A stretch of DNA of 64,000 nt, taken from contig CAJXRU010000001.1 of NCBI GenBank assembly GCA_913060565.1, positions 1 to 64,000 of the forward strand. The letters run 5' to 3'. The notes beneath the pieces are model-generated. The model was not told where the DNA came from and made no database searches. It was given only the letters and a program-made list of their open reading frames with translations. Positions 30,187 through 40,215 of this stretch are shown one piece after another. Within the stretch, counting starts at the first letter, position 1. Each line of letters begins with the position of its first letter. Both the position numbers and the translations under genes were made by a program. The DNA comes from an uncultured Gammaproteobacteria bacterium. Its GTDB lineage: Bacteria > Pseudomonadota > Gammaproteobacteria > Enterobacterales > Psychrobiaceae.

Positions 30187-30309
30187 AGGATGAACGGTCT
30201 GACTTTATGCTCCTGCAAAGTCAAAGTACCTGCATCCATGCAGGCAATGCCGTGTTGCCATGGCAGAAAATTGTTCCAGACATTTTCTTAGTACCTACAT
30301 CCTTGTAGG
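30187..30309. repeat. Dispersed intergenic repeat, copy A
   Basis: It shares three ordered blocks with 42739-42805: AGGATGAACGGT, TGCCATGGCAGAAAAT, and TTCC..GCATTTCT-like text leading into ACATCC. This copy holds about 48 extra bases, including the palindromes CCTGCATCCATGCAGG (30229-30244) and CCTACATCCTTGTAGG (30294-30309). It lies between the M61 terminator and rdgC. Confidence 0.72.
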
Positions 30310-30348
30310 CAATGGCAATGGCAAAGAACGGCGATGTGGAAATAATGC

Positions 30349-31266
30349 TTACTCGCTAATGGTTTGCTCTTCACCGCCTAATACATCAAGTAGGGCAGGA
30401 ATGAATTGCTCAAACTCACCGGTCATGATTGCAAAGTCTGCATCAAAACAAGCCGCTTTATCGTCTTTATCTTGATCTTCCTTTTGCTCCATTACCACAT
30501 CAGTGAACTTAACGCGTTTAACGGTCAAATCCTCATTAAGTACGAAGGTCAATGATTCAGCATATTGCATTGCAACTTTCACAGCAAACATGCCGTTTTC
30601 GATGTGTGCTTTTAATTCATTACAAATTAAATCTTGGTTTTTACAGCGAATGATTGGGCCGCCGTCTAGCGGGCTTTTCAATTCAGCTTCTTCGAGTAAT
30701 TCAAATGGATGCGTCGGCGTTTCATTTTGCAACCAGTCAGTCATTGTTTGTTCTACTGCAGCCTTACTTTGAACGGGAAGAACAGCTAGAGAACCAATTG
30801 ATTTTCGTAACAACGCTAGTAAATCTTCGGCTTTGTTATGACTTGACGCATCAACAATAATCAAACCCATTTTAGGTGAAATATAAGCACGGGTGGTGCC
30901 CAAACGGGAGAATGCACGAGGTAGCAACTGGTGCTCAATTTCTTCTTTTAGCGCGTCTTTTTCTTTTTTCTTTACTGGGCGCGCAGTATCAGCTTCGATT
31001 TGCTCAATTTTTTCATCTAGCGCTTCTTTGACGACAGATGCTGGCAGCATTTTATCTTCTTTTTTGGCGCACAAAAGGATATTGCCGTCAGTCACGTGTA
31101 GTAATGATTCGCCGTGTTTTCCCATAGGCTTTGACCAACCATACTTACTCTTTTCTTGGCTCGTACAAGGACGATAAGCAAACTCTTCAAGGCGAGTTTC
31201 TAATTCGTCAGCGGATAAATCAATTGGGTTAGATAAACGATAAACAATTAGGTTCTTAAACCACAT
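30349..31266 (-). CDS. rdgC: Recombination-associated protein RdgC
   Basis: 305 residues (E. coli 303). A ring-shaped dimeric DNA-binding protein that restrains RecA. The characteristic start MWFKNLIVYRLSNPIDLSAD..LE and the sections GWSKPMGKHGESLLHVTDGNILLC (in parts) and LPRAFSRLGTTRAYI are seen. Its position near sbcCD and phoBR is shared with E. coli. Confidence 0.97.
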   Translation of the reverse strand: MWFKNLIVYRLSNPIDLSADELETRLEEFAYRPCTSQEKSKYGWSKPMGKHGESLLHVTDGNILLCAKKEDKMLPASVVKEALDEKIEQIEADTARPVKKKEKDALKEEIEHQLLPRAFSRLGTTRAYISPKMGLIIVDASSHNKAEDLLALLRKSIGSLAVLPVQSKAAVEQTMTDWLQNETPTHPFELLEEAELKSPLDGGPIIRCKNQDLICNELKAHIENGMFAVKVAMQYAESLTFVLNEDLTVKRVKFTDVVMEQKEDQDKDDKAACFDADFAIMTGEFEQFIPALLDVLGGEEQTISE

Positions 31267-31339
31267 AACAAGTCACTTTCTTAATGAGATAATGGCTGCG
31301 AGTGTATGTAAAACATCGCCGCCGCGCAACAGCAAAGGG

Positions 31340-33025
31340 TTAGATTTCTTGCTTGATAGGGAAGTTAATTGTGTATTCAAGCCCTTCGCCAGGAGCACTT
31401 TGAGCTGTAATTTCACCACTAAAAGATTGGGTGACAATGTTATATAAAATGTGAGTGCCTAAACCACTGCCACCTTGGCCACGTTTGGTGGTAAAAAATG
31501 GTTCAAATAACATCACAAGATTTTCTTCACTAATGCCATTACCGTTATCTTTATAGCTAATGTAAACCGTTTTTTCGTCAGTTTTAAAGGTAAATGTCAT
31601 AACGCCTTGGTCAATTCCATCAAAGGCGTGAACAATGGAATTGAGAATAAGGTTTGTGAACATTTGTGACAACGCACCCGCTCGGCAATGTAATACAATA
31701 TCTTCATCGCCATAGACTTCGACTTTGTGTTCTGTCCGTTTCAGTTTCGGTTGTAATGACGTAATAACTTCATTGAGATAAGAGATTAGATTGACGTCGC
31801 GAATCGCTTCACTGGTTTGATCAACTGCAATATCTTTAAAACTTTGAATTAGCTGAGATGCTTTATTTAAATTGGAGGTGAGTAATTCACAGCTATGATT
31901 GGCATCACTGATAAATGTTTGCATCTTGGTTTGGGTCAGTGTTTTGCCATTGATTTCTTTAGATAGCTGTTCGACACATTCGGACAGGTAGGTCACTGCG
32001 GTGACGCCGATACCCACAGGTGTATTGATTTCGTGAGATATCCCCGCCACTAAACTACCCAATGACGCCATTTTTTCAGATTGAACGAGTTGATTCTGAG
32101 TTTGGGTTAACTGAGCGAGTGAATGCCTTAGCTCTCGCTCACTTTCAACTAACTCTTCTTTTTGCAGTGCCAGCTCTTGATTTGCCTGACTAAGCGTTGA
32201 GGTTTTTTTGGTAACTTCTTGCTCTAGGTCGAGATTCTGTTTATCTAGTCGTATGTTAGCGTCGACTAATTCACTTTGAGCTAATTCCAAGTTGTCTTTA
32301 TATTCAATGAGTTTATTGATAAGTAAATTAAAGGAATCGGTGAGGACGCTAAGTTCATCATTTTGTCCACTAGGTGGATCGAGCTTTGACTGACTTAGAT
32401 TAGACAGGCTTATTTGGCTAATACCATAACTAAGCATTTCAAGTGGTGTCGTTAGTAGATTATGAAATAGTCGCTTAATGACATAACTAATCAAGAAGAT
32501 ACTAAACAATGCTCCTATCATCGGAAACATGGTTTGTACTATGACAGCAGAATAGATGTTTGAAATATTAGACAGAATAATAATATTGCCAACGTTATGC
32601 CCTTTATTACCAGCTTGTCCATCTGTCACTATATAATCGAGGCTACCATTGAAACCAAAATACTCATGGAATTCGACGGATTCGTTTTGTTTAAAGGATT
32701 TGTAATTGTCGATTGCATAATTAGTGTCTAAACCACTGCGATAGCGCACCGTGTCGTATTCATCAATGACTAACACGGCTTGTACTAGCTTCATATCAGA
32801 AAGGCCTTTACCGATAGCGTCAATCTGTCGATCATTTAATTCCCAAATTGCTTGGCTGAGGCTATCGTCAATCGTGTGCTTAAGTTGTGTTAACTCGGCG
32901 CTGATTTCTTTTTTAACAGACATATAACTAAACAGTACTTGAACGGCCATGACTGTCATCGTTAATAAGACATAGGCTAACAACACTTTGTTTAATAGCT
33001 GTTTTGATATACTGACTACGGCCAT
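31340..33025 (-). CDS. Membrane sensor histidine kinase (orphan)
   Basis: 561 residues from the ATG at 33025 (AAGG seven bases upstream). There are two membrane helices (about 15-35 and 165-185) enclosing a periplasmic sensor of about 125 residues, then a HAMP-like linker and a long coiled coil. HisKA follows (SEKMASLGSLVAGISHEINTPVG), then HATPase with NSIVHAF, DNGNGIS and GQGGSGLGTHILYNIV. No response regulator gene adjoins it. Its kinase core is clearly related to that of 61898-63415 (both have a SFKxIAVxQ stretch). The ligand is unknown. Confidence 0.9.
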   Translation of the reverse strand: MAVVSISKQLLNKVLLAYVLLTMTVMAVQVLFSYMSVKKEISAELTQLKHTIDDSLSQAIWELNDRQIDAIGKGLSDMKLVQAVLVIDEYDTVRYRSGLDTNYAIDNYKSFKQNESVEFHEYFGFNGSLDYIVTDGQAGNKGHNVGNIIILSNISNIYSAVIVQTMFPMIGALFSIFLISYVIKRLFHNLLTTPLEMLSYGISQISLSNLSQSKLDPPSGQNDELSVLTDSFNLLINKLIEYKDNLELAQSELVDANIRLDKQNLDLEQEVTKKTSTLSQANQELALQKEELVESERELRHSLAQLTQTQNQLVQSEKMASLGSLVAGISHEINTPVGIGVTAVTYLSECVEQLSKEINGKTLTQTKMQTFISDANHSCELLTSNLNKASQLIQSFKDIAVDQTSEAIRDVNLISYLNEVITSLQPKLKRTEHKVEVYGDEDIVLHCRAGALSQMFTNLILNSIVHAFDGIDQGVMTFTFKTDEKTVYISYKDNGNGISEENLVMLFEPFFTTKRGQGGSGLGTHILYNIVTQSFSGEITAQSAPGEGLEYTINFPIKQEI

Positions 33026-33259
33026 TAACACACCTTAGTTATCTACATTTGCATCTAATTGTTAGCATCGTAGTAGTTATTGAGAATTCTAAACGTTAAT
33101 ACAATTCAGACATTGGACTGATCTATTATTGAACATATACGAAAATGTCTGCAATGTGCAAACGTCTTTCATGTAAAATTAAGAAAAAATAATGATTAAT
33201 TTAAAAAATAGTAGATAGTCATTAAGATAGCAATTAATCGCTAAATAAAAGAGAGCAAT

Positions 33260-34504
33260 ATGCGAATTATTCACACCTCAGATTGGCATTTAGGGCATCA
33301 CCTATTTGGTTTATCTCGAGAGTTCGAGCAGCAACAGTTTCTAGATTATCTATTTTTACAGCTTCAGCAGACAAAAGCTGACGCCTTAATTGTCGCAGGC
33401 GATCTATTTGATACCGCCAATCCGCCAGCATGGGCTTGGCGTTTACTGTACCAATTTTTAGCAAAAGTGAAGCAACAATTACCACAACTCGACTTAGTGT
33501 TAGTGGCTGGCAATCATGATTCGCCAAGTAAACTAGATGCACCGGATCATCTACTTAAAGCATTTGATATTCATTTGGTGGGAGGATTACCGAGATTGCC
33601 CGATAATTCTCTCGATTTTGACAAATTGATTATTCCATTAACTAACAGCGACGGTGATATAGCAGCTCGCGTTGCTGCGGTGCCATTTTTACGTCCCGGC
33701 GATTTAGACTTGGCGAGCATTGAAGAGTGTGATGACAAGCTTATTGCTGGTGTGGAACGTGTCTATCAGCAAATTGCTGATGAATTATATGCTCGCAACG
33801 AGCCTGAGCATGCCAGCATTGCAGTTGCTCACGCTTATTTAGTCTCGAGCACTATCAGTGAAATGTCTGAGCGACGGATTTTAGGTGGTAATCAACACGC
33901 CTTGCCACTTGAAATTTTTGCGAATAATTATGACTACACTGCACTCGGTCACTTGCACAAGCCTCAACAATTGGGTGGCTTGTCAGTGCATTATAGCGGC
34001 TCACCAATACCGTTATCGCTGGCTGAAAGAGATTATAAGCATCAAATTAAGCTGGTGGAGTTTACCGGGAAAAACCTCAAACAAGTTTCAAGTATCTTAG
34101 TGCCACGCAGTGTCGATATGCTGTGTGTGCCTAAAGATGCGCAGCCTCTTGATACAGTATTGGCGTTATTTCAAGGGCTACCAGAAGAAGCAATAGAACC
34201 CCATCTTCAGCCGCTTCTTGAAGTTAAGGTATTGCTGGATGAGCCACAAGCCATGTTACGAGATAAGATCAATCAAGCCCTTGAAGGAAAAGCAGTAAGG
34301 CTGGTAAAGATTACCACGCAATACAAAGAAAAAAACAACGTGCCATTGGCGTTTGAAGGCAAAAAACTTGATCAGTTGCAGCCAGAGCAAGTTTTCTCTT
34401 TAAAGTACTTGCAACAATATGGTGAAAAACCTCCTCAGCCTTATGTCGATGCTTTTGCCCGCTTATTAAGTGATACCCATTTAGCTGAGCCTACTACTGA
34501 CTAA
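33260..34504 (+). CDS. sbcD: SbcCD nuclease subunit D
   Basis: 414 residues. The Mre11-type manganese nuclease of SbcCD, which cuts hairpins and protein-blocked DNA ends. The phosphoesterase motifs are in order: HTSDWHLGHHLFG, AGDLFDTANPP, VAGNHDSPSKL, and TALGHLHKPQ. It is followed 25 bases later by sbcC. It is divergent from the histidine kinase gene. Confidence 0.97.
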   Translation: MRIIHTSDWHLGHHLFGLSREFEQQQFLDYLFLQLQQTKADALIVAGDLFDTANPPAWAWRLLYQFLAKVKQQLPQLDLVLVAGNHDSPSKLDAPDHLLKAFDIHLVGGLPRLPDNSLDFDKLIIPLTNSDGDIAARVAAVPFLRPGDLDLASIEECDDKLIAGVERVYQQIADELYARNEPEHASIAVAHAYLVSSTISEMSERRILGGNQHALPLEIFANNYDYTALGHLHKPQQLGGLSVHYSGSPIPLSLAERDYKHQIKLVEFTGKNLKQVSSILVPRSVDMLCVPKDAQPLDTVLALFQGLPEEAIEPHLQPLLEVKVLLDEPQAMLRDKINQALEGKAVRLVKITTQYKEKNNVPLAFEGKKLDQLQPEQVFSLKYLQQYGEKPPQPYVDAFARLLSDTHLAEPTTD

Positions 34505-34529
34505 ACATGCGAAGAATTAAATAAAACCG

Positions 34530-37500
34530 ATGAAAATTATTTCCCTTGAAGGTGAAAACCTTGCCAGTTTAGCGGCGCCATTTCATATCAACTTTGCCAA
34601 AGGTATCTTAGCTGACGCTGGGCTATTTGCTATTAGTGGTAACACTGGTGCAGGTAAGAGTACGTTGCTAGACGCTATCTGTTTAGCATTGTTTGATGCG
34701 ATGCCTCGCTTTTCAAATAGTCGCCGCGGTGCGGCTATTGGTCACGCGCAAAGTGAAGAAAGTGAGCGTGTAAAAAGTAATGATGTGCGCCATATTCTGA
34801 CCCGTGGAGCCGCAAATGGTTTTGCGCAAGTAGAGTTTGCCCTTGATAACGGACAACATTATCAAGCTAAATGGAGTGTAAAGCGCGCTAGAAACTCAGC
34901 TCAAGGTCGTCTTCAAGCACAAGAAATGCAATTGGTTGACTGCAAAGACAATCAAGTACTAGCCACTAAGAAAACAGAAGTTTTAGCATTAATTGAGTCA
35001 TTAATTGGTCTTAATTATGAGCAATTTAAACGTTCTGTTTTACTCGCTCAAGGGGATTTTGCTGCGTTTTTGAAGGCCCCTGCCAAAGAGCGTTCTGAAT
35101 TATTAGAACGAATTACAGGCACCCAACTCTACTCTCAAATATCTAAACAAGCATTCGCTCAAGCAAAAGAACAAGAACAAAGTCTATTATTGCTTGAGTC
35201 GAAACTTGGTGAAGTTAAATTGCTTTCAACAGAGCAGCAACAAGCGCTAGTTGAGCAATTGACGGCATTAAATGATCAAGTAGCTGATGTAGAGAGACAA
35301 AAGAAGTCATTGCAATGGTTAGGCGATAAATTAACGGCCAAAACGCAAGTCCAAAATAACTTGGTGGAAGATGAAGAGCGGTTATCTCAAGCGCTACAGG
35401 CGATAAAGCAACAAGACAGCATTAATCAAATTCTAGATAAAATAGAGCAGGCCCAAGATGCGCGAGTGGTATTTGCACAGCAGGCGAAATACAAGAAAGA
35501 ACTAACAGACCAGCAGCAAGCAGTTGAAGAACTCTCAAAACAACATCAAGCAGCACTGGCTCAGCATCAGAATACTGCTCATCAATCAGGTCGTCTTGCT
35601 CAATTAGAGCTACAAGCACAACAACAACTTACTGATAAACTGCCTGATATTGAATTAGCCATCACCAAAGAGGCAGCGATTGCATCTCAGGTATCGCAAT
35701 ATGATAGTTTATTGCAGCAAATTAACACCCTAGAGCTTCATTGTGATGAAAATGCTAATAAGCTTGGTGCATTCAAAAAACAGTTAAAATCAACGTCTAC
35801 AGAGCATGAAAAGGTTCAGCACTTTCTAAGTGAACATCAAGCGCTTGCGCCGCTAGTGACTCAAATTGGTGTAGTCGAACAGCATATTCAAGAATATAGC
35901 TTAAGTGTTAATCATGTCAGCACCTTAGACGCTAAGTTAGTAACAAATAAAGAGCAATTGTCGCTATATAAAAGTCAATTGGAGCAACTAAAACAGCGAA
36001 TAGAAGTTGAACACCAACAAGCGGGAAGCATGCAGCGAGATGTTGAACAGCTGTTGAATATGCAGCAAGCTTCAAGTGGTGAGCTGCTTGAGCAGCAACT
36101 TAATCAGCTTCAAGACAGTTATAATGCGTTACTCAATGAACAACAGCTCATCGTGCAAGGGTTGCAATATCAATCGATGATTGGTCAAAAAGATCAACAG
36201 CAGCAAGAATTAGCGCAAGAGCTTGATCAGCTACGACAAAGCTACCGTCAGAATAAAAATCAATTAGATCAGCAATTACCACTACGTGATGAGGCATTAA
36301 AGGCACTAAATACGGCTAAACAAGTCATGTCATTAAGTGAGCATCGAGATACGTTAATCGATGGTGAACCGTGTGCGCTTTGTGGCAGTCTAGAGCATCC
36401 ATATAGCGAAAAACAAAGTGTTGGCAATGAAATGATCAACCAATTAGCCACTCGCTTTGACCAGTTGGAGCAACAGGCTCATCAATACCAAGAACAACTG
36501 ACAAAATTTGATGCAATTGGTAAGCAAAAAGCAGAACATGTTCAACAGCTAACACGAGAAACAAACGAACTTAATCAATTGATAAAGCAGCTGGCTATCA
36601 AAGAAGTCAGTATTGAGCGACAAGGTAAAGTTGAACACGAAGTTGCAAACTTGTTTAACGCAATTGAGCAATTAAAATCTCAGATAAAACACGCCCAGCA
36701 AGTCACTAACGATTTAAACCAAAGCCAACAAGCGCTGGAAAAAGCAAAGCATCAAGTCAAAACCACGCAACAAGAGATCGCCAATGCTGAGCAGCAAATA
36801 ACGGCACTAGAAAGTGACTCTATATTAGTGGCGCAGTCCATTGAACAATATAAGCAGCAACAAGCAGAGCGAATTTCAGCACTGCAAGCGTTATACAATT
36901 TGGTTAATTGGCGCCATATACTCGAGGTGGACATTGAACTGGCGGCATTTAAACGAGAATTAGCAACAAACATTGAGCAATTTGTTAATGGACAAGAGTC
37001 ACAATTATCATTGGCAAACCAAATTACTCACATCAATCAACAGATTATTGCTTTTGACGAACAAGCCAGTCAACTTGAGCAACAAAAGCAGCCACTCGTT
37101 AAACAGTATCAATATGTTAGCCAGTCAATTGAGCAAGAAAAACAAACGTTACTCACACTCACCCAAGGGCGTTCACCGCAAGCAATGCGTAACGAGCTTG
37201 AAACGAAAGTAAAAGAGCTAGCCACTGCTCACCAAAATGCCAATTCGACGCTAGCTCAGCAACATAGTCATTGCTTAGTTATTGAGAGTCAGCTGAGTCA
37301 AGTGAATGAGCGATTGATGAGTATAACCACAGAAAATCAGTCATTAGCCAATGAGTGGCAACAGTGGCAGCAAACACTCAACATGAGTGAGCAAGACTTA
37401 ATTGAATTACTATCCTATGAGCAAGATTGGGTCATTGAACAACGCCAACATCAAGCTCAATTGCTTCAAAATAGCCACCAAAGTCAAGCGGTTGTTGAGC

Positions 37501-38270
37501 AACTTCAACAGCAATTAATACAACTAGAGGCTGTATTAAATGAGAAAGCTGCCGTGATTAGTCAAATGTTTCCATCATTGGCACCAAATCCATTAATTTG
37601 TTCGCAAGAGCAAAGAAATATGACAGAAAATTCGGTTGACGCGACTCTGTCACAATTGGCTCAGCAGCAGTTTGAAGTAAGAGCAAGTTTAGAGCAACAC
37701 AATCAGGCAATGGTGCGTTTTGGCGAGTTAAATCAAGATATCGAACAGCAACAACAAGAAAATCAATTGTGGCAAAACATGAAGGAATTGATCGGCAGTG
37801 CTGACGGCGCCAAGTTTAGAACGTTTGCGCAGAGCCTTACATTAGAGCAGATGTTACTAGGTGCCAATCATCATTTAATTGAACTTGCTCCGCGCTATAG
37901 TCTCGAGCGTGTACCAGGCGCAGAGCTTGATTTACAGATGATTGACAAAGACATGGGAGATGAAGTTCGCTCAATTGACAGCTTGTCTGGCGGTGAAACA
38001 TTCTTAGTGAGTTTAGCACTCGCATTGGGGCTAGGATCATTGACTAGCCTGCAAACTACAATTCGCTCTTTGTTTATAGATGAAGGTTTTGGTACCTTAG
38101 ATCCCGATACTCTCGAAGTTGCCCTAAGTTGCCTTGATTCATTGCAGGCAAGTGGTCGCCAAATTGGCATCATTTCACATGTACAAGGATTGGTTGAAAG
38201 AGTGGGAACTCGGATACAAGTAACCTCAAATGGCAGTGGTCATTCCGACGTTAAGTTACTAATTCGATAA
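34530..38270 (+). CDS. sbcC: SbcCD nuclease subunit C (Rad50-like ATPase)
   Basis: 1246 residues, larger than E. coli SbcC (1048). Walker A is GNTGAGKST near residue 40. Very long Gln-rich coiled coils flank a zinc hook CALCG near residues 614-618. The C-terminal half-ATPase has signature SLSGGETFLVSLALALGLG and Walker B SLFIDEGFGTLD. The extra length lies in the coiled coils, which are unusually Gln-rich. Its partner SbcD is immediately upstream. Confidence 0.97.
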   Translation: MKIISLEGENLASLAAPFHINFAKGILADAGLFAISGNTGAGKSTLLDAICLALFDAMPRFSNSRRGAAIGHAQSEESERVKSNDVRHILTRGAANGFAQVEFALDNGQHYQAKWSVKRARNSAQGRLQAQEMQLVDCKDNQVLATKKTEVLALIESLIGLNYEQFKRSVLLAQGDFAAFLKAPAKERSELLERITGTQLYSQISKQAFAQAKEQEQSLLLLESKLGEVKLLSTEQQQALVEQLTALNDQVADVERQKKSLQWLGDKLTAKTQVQNNLVEDEERLSQALQAIKQQDSINQILDKIEQAQDARVVFAQQAKYKKELTDQQQAVEELSKQHQAALAQHQNTAHQSGRLAQLELQAQQQLTDKLPDIELAITKEAAIASQVSQYDSLLQQINTLELHCDENANKLGAFKKQLKSTSTEHEKVQHFLSEHQALAPLVTQIGVVEQHIQEYSLSVNHVSTLDAKLVTNKEQLSLYKSQLEQLKQRIEVEHQQAGSMQRDVEQLLNMQQASSGELLEQQLNQLQDSYNALLNEQQLIVQGLQYQSMIGQKDQQQQELAQELDQLRQSYRQNKNQLDQQLPLRDEALKALNTAKQVMSLSEHRDTLIDGEPCALCGSLEHPYSEKQSVGNEMINQLATRFDQLEQQAHQYQEQLTKFDAIGKQKAEHVQQLTRETNELNQLIKQLAIKEVSIERQGKVEHEVANLFNAIEQLKSQIKHAQQVTNDLNQSQQALEKAKHQVKTTQQEIANAEQQITALESDSILVAQSIEQYKQQQAERISALQALYNLVNWRHILEVDIELAAFKRELATNIEQFVNGQESQLSLANQITHINQQIIAFDEQASQLEQQKQPLVKQYQYVSQSIEQEKQTLLTLTQGRSPQAMRNELETKVKELATAHQNANSTLAQQHSHCLVIESQLSQVNERLMSITTENQSLANEWQQWQQTLNMSEQDLIELLSYEQDWVIEQRQHQAQLLQNSHQSQAVVEQLQQQLIQLEAVLNEKAAVISQMFPSLAPNPLICSQEQRNMTENSVDATLSQLAQQQFEVRASLEQHNQAMVRFGELNQDIEQQQQENQLWQNMKELIGSADGAKFRTFAQSLTLEQMLLGANHHLIELAPRYSLERVPGAELDLQMIDKDMGDEVRSIDSLSGGETFLVSLALALGLGSLTSLQTTIRSLFIDEGFGTLDPDTLEVALSCLDSLQASGRQIGIISHVQGLVERVGTRIQVTSNGSGHSDVKLLIR

Positions 38271-38282
38271 AAAAGGTGACCT

Positions 38283-38300
38283 TTGTCATAGTTCTGTAAT
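38283..38300 (+). promoter_or_regulatory. Pho-box-like site upstream of the porin
   Basis: TTGTCATAGTTCTGTAAT matches the E. coli PhoB consensus CTGTCATAWAWCTGTCAY at 14 of 18 positions, with the two direct repeats 11 bases apart. It lies 68-85 bases before the porin ATG, in a normal position for PhoB activation. Confidence 0.65.
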
Positions 38301-38367
38301 AATACGCAGGCAGACTACAGCACCATTGAAGGTTAACGTAGCATTTTACTAATTTTTAGGACGGATA

Positions 38368-39291
38368 ATGAATACATTTACAAAAACAGCGGTTGCAATT
38401 GCAACAAGCTTAATCCTTGCTAACACTGCAGTTGCTGGCGAGAAAGTGAAAGTATACGGTAAAGTTAACGCCACATTACAAAGCGATGACACCGGTGAAC
38501 GTGAAACAGATATTAAATCTAACGCATCTCGTTTTGGTGTTAAAGGTGGCGTTAAATTAGATGGCAACCTTTCAGCAATTTATCAAGTTGAGTGGCAAGT
38601 AAATATCGCTGATGATGGCGAAGACAATATTAAAGCGCGTAGCCAGTGGGTTGGCCTAAAAGGCGATTTTGGTACCGTGATGCTTGGTCGTAATGATACG
38701 GCGATGAAAAAATCTCAGGGTAAAGTTGATTTATTTAACGATTACAACGCAGATATCAAAAACTTATTCAGTGGTGACAACCGCTTAGACGACACCCTAA
38801 CGTATATTTCGCCAAAGAAAAATGGTTTCTCTGTTCGTGCCACGTTCATTGCTGAAAGTGGTTACAAATCAGAAGGTGAAAATGGTACTAGTATTTCATT
38901 GATGTACGGTGACGCCAAACTGAAAAAATCTAAATTTTATGCAGCGGTAGCATTCGATTCTAAAGTAGCTGGTAGTGATACAACACGCGTTACTATGCAG
39001 GGTAAATTGGGCGATCTAAAATTGGGCGCGATTTACAATGAGTCTGAATACACAGACGGTACATCAGATGGTGACGGTTTCTTAGTAAGCGCAGCTTATC
39101 CAGTAGGTAAAGCAACACTTAAAGCACAATATCAAGACAGTGATGACAAAAAATCTGGTGATGTTGTGTCAGTAGGTGTTGATTACAAACTTGCTAAAAA
39201 CGTTAAATTAACAGGTTTTTACACTGACTTTTCTTTTGATGACGGTAAAGAAAAAAGCCACCTAGCCGTTGGCATGGAATACAAATTCTAA
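38368..39291 (+). CDS. Gram-negative porin, probably phosphate-regulated
   Basis: 307 residues with a signal peptide of 23 residues (cleavage after AVA). The mature part begins GEKVKVYGKVNATLQ, the family's first strand. It is made of alternating amphipathic beta strands and ends in the C-terminal outer-membrane signature VGMEYKF with terminal Phe. Trimeric general porin of the OmpC/Porin_4 type is expected. A Pho-box-like site upstream and phoB downstream suggest induction under phosphate limitation, as for PhoE or OprP, but this is inference from context. Confidence 0.88.
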   Translation: MNTFTKTAVAIATSLILANTAVAGEKVKVYGKVNATLQSDDTGERETDIKSNASRFGVKGGVKLDGNLSAIYQVEWQVNIADDGEDNIKARSQWVGLKGDFGTVMLGRNDTAMKKSQGKVDLFNDYNADIKNLFSGDNRLDDTLTYISPKKNGFSVRATFIAESGYKSEGENGTSISLMYGDAKLKKSKFYAAVAFDSKVAGSDTTRVTMQGKLGDLKLGAIYNESEYTDGTSDGDGFLVSAAYPVGKATLKAQYQDSDDKKSGDVVSVGVDYKLAKNVKLTGFYTDFSFDDGKEKSHLAVGMEYKF

Positions 39292-39304
39292 GTCGTATTT
39301 GATT

Positions 39305-39331
39305 TAAAAAGCCGCAATAGCGGCTTTTTTT
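39305..39331 (+). terminator. Intrinsic terminator after the porin gene
   Basis: AAAAAGCCGC, loop AATA, GCGGCTTTTTTT. A short GC-rich stem with A- and T-tracts right after the porin stop. Confidence 0.85.
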
Positions 39332-39453
39332 ATACCTAAAATAAGCTGAGAATTAATACCTAACGAAATGTAGAAATTAAAAATATAACGAGCGGTAATT
39401 GCGTGATAAATTAGTCGCTATTATTAGTGACATAATTGAACTTTCTCATGAGT

Positions 39454-39471
39454 TAGTCATATTTGTGTCAC
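39454..39471 (+). promoter_or_regulatory. Pho-box-like site upstream of phoB
   Basis: TAGTCATATTTGTGTCAC matches the PhoB consensus at 14 of 18 positions. It lies 52-69 bases before the phoB ATG and fits positive autoregulation of phoBR. Confidence 0.65.
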
Positions 39472-39522
39472 ATTAGTTATTAATAATAGACGTTATCAAA
39501 TAACACTATAGGTTTAGATAAT

Positions 39523-40212
39523 ATGAGTGCAAGGATACTCGTTGTTGAAGATGAAGCAGCTATTCGAGAAATGCTGTGTTTCGTTTTAGAACAGCAGGGC
39601 TTCGATGTTGTTGAAGCGCATGATTACACGTCGGCAGTTGATTGTTTAGTTGAGCCGGTACCCGATCTAATATTACTTGATTGGATGTTTCCAGGCGGCA
39701 ACGGCATTAGCCTCGCAAAAGAAATTAAGCGCCACGAACTAACCAAAGAAGTGCCTATTATTATGCTAACGGCACGTGGTGAAGAAGAAGACAAAATTCG
39801 CGGTTTGGAAGTCGGTGCAGATGACTATATTACTAAACCATTCTCGCCTAAAGAATTGATTGCGCGAATTAAAGCGGTATTGCGCCGTGCAATGCCAACA
39901 GCGTTAGAAGAGCTAATTGATGTGAAAGGGTTGGTGTTAGATCCTGTTAGCCATCGCGTTAGTCTTAATGAACAGCCAGTGCCCATTGGTCCGACTGAGT
40001 TTAAGCTGCTCCACTTTTTCATGACTCACAGTGAACGTGTCTATAGTCGTGAACAGTTACTGGATCATGTTTGGGGCACAAACGTCTATGTTGAAGATAG
40101 AACTGTTGATGTTCATATCAGACGACTACGCAAAGCGATTGGCGGGCACGGGCATGAAAACTTTGTGCAAACCGTGCGCGGTGCAGGCTATCGCTTCTCA
40201 ACACGAGTTTAA
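39523..40212 (+). CDS. phoB: Phosphate regulon response regulator PhoB
   Basis: 229 residues, the same as E. coli. The receiver has phospho-acceptor Asp53 in [11 protein letters not shown], with Thr of MLTARG and Lys of TKPFSP. The OmpR-type winged helix includes [12 protein letters not shown] and [16 protein letters not shown]. The [10 protein letters not shown] text is typical of PhoB itself rather than other OmpR regulators. It is followed directly by phoR. Confidence 0.97.
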   Translation: MSARILVVEDEAAIREMLCFVLEQQGFDVVEAHDYTSAVDCLVEPVPDLILLDWMFPGGNGISLAKEIKRHELTKEVPIIMLTARGEEEDKIRGLEVGADDYITKPFSPKELIARIKAVLRRAMPTALEELIDVKGLVLDPVSHRVSLNEQPVPIGPTEFKLLHFFMTHSERVYSREQLLDHVWGTNVYVEDRTVDVHIRRLRKAIGGHGHENFVQTVRGAGYRFSTRV

Positions 40213-40215
40213 TTG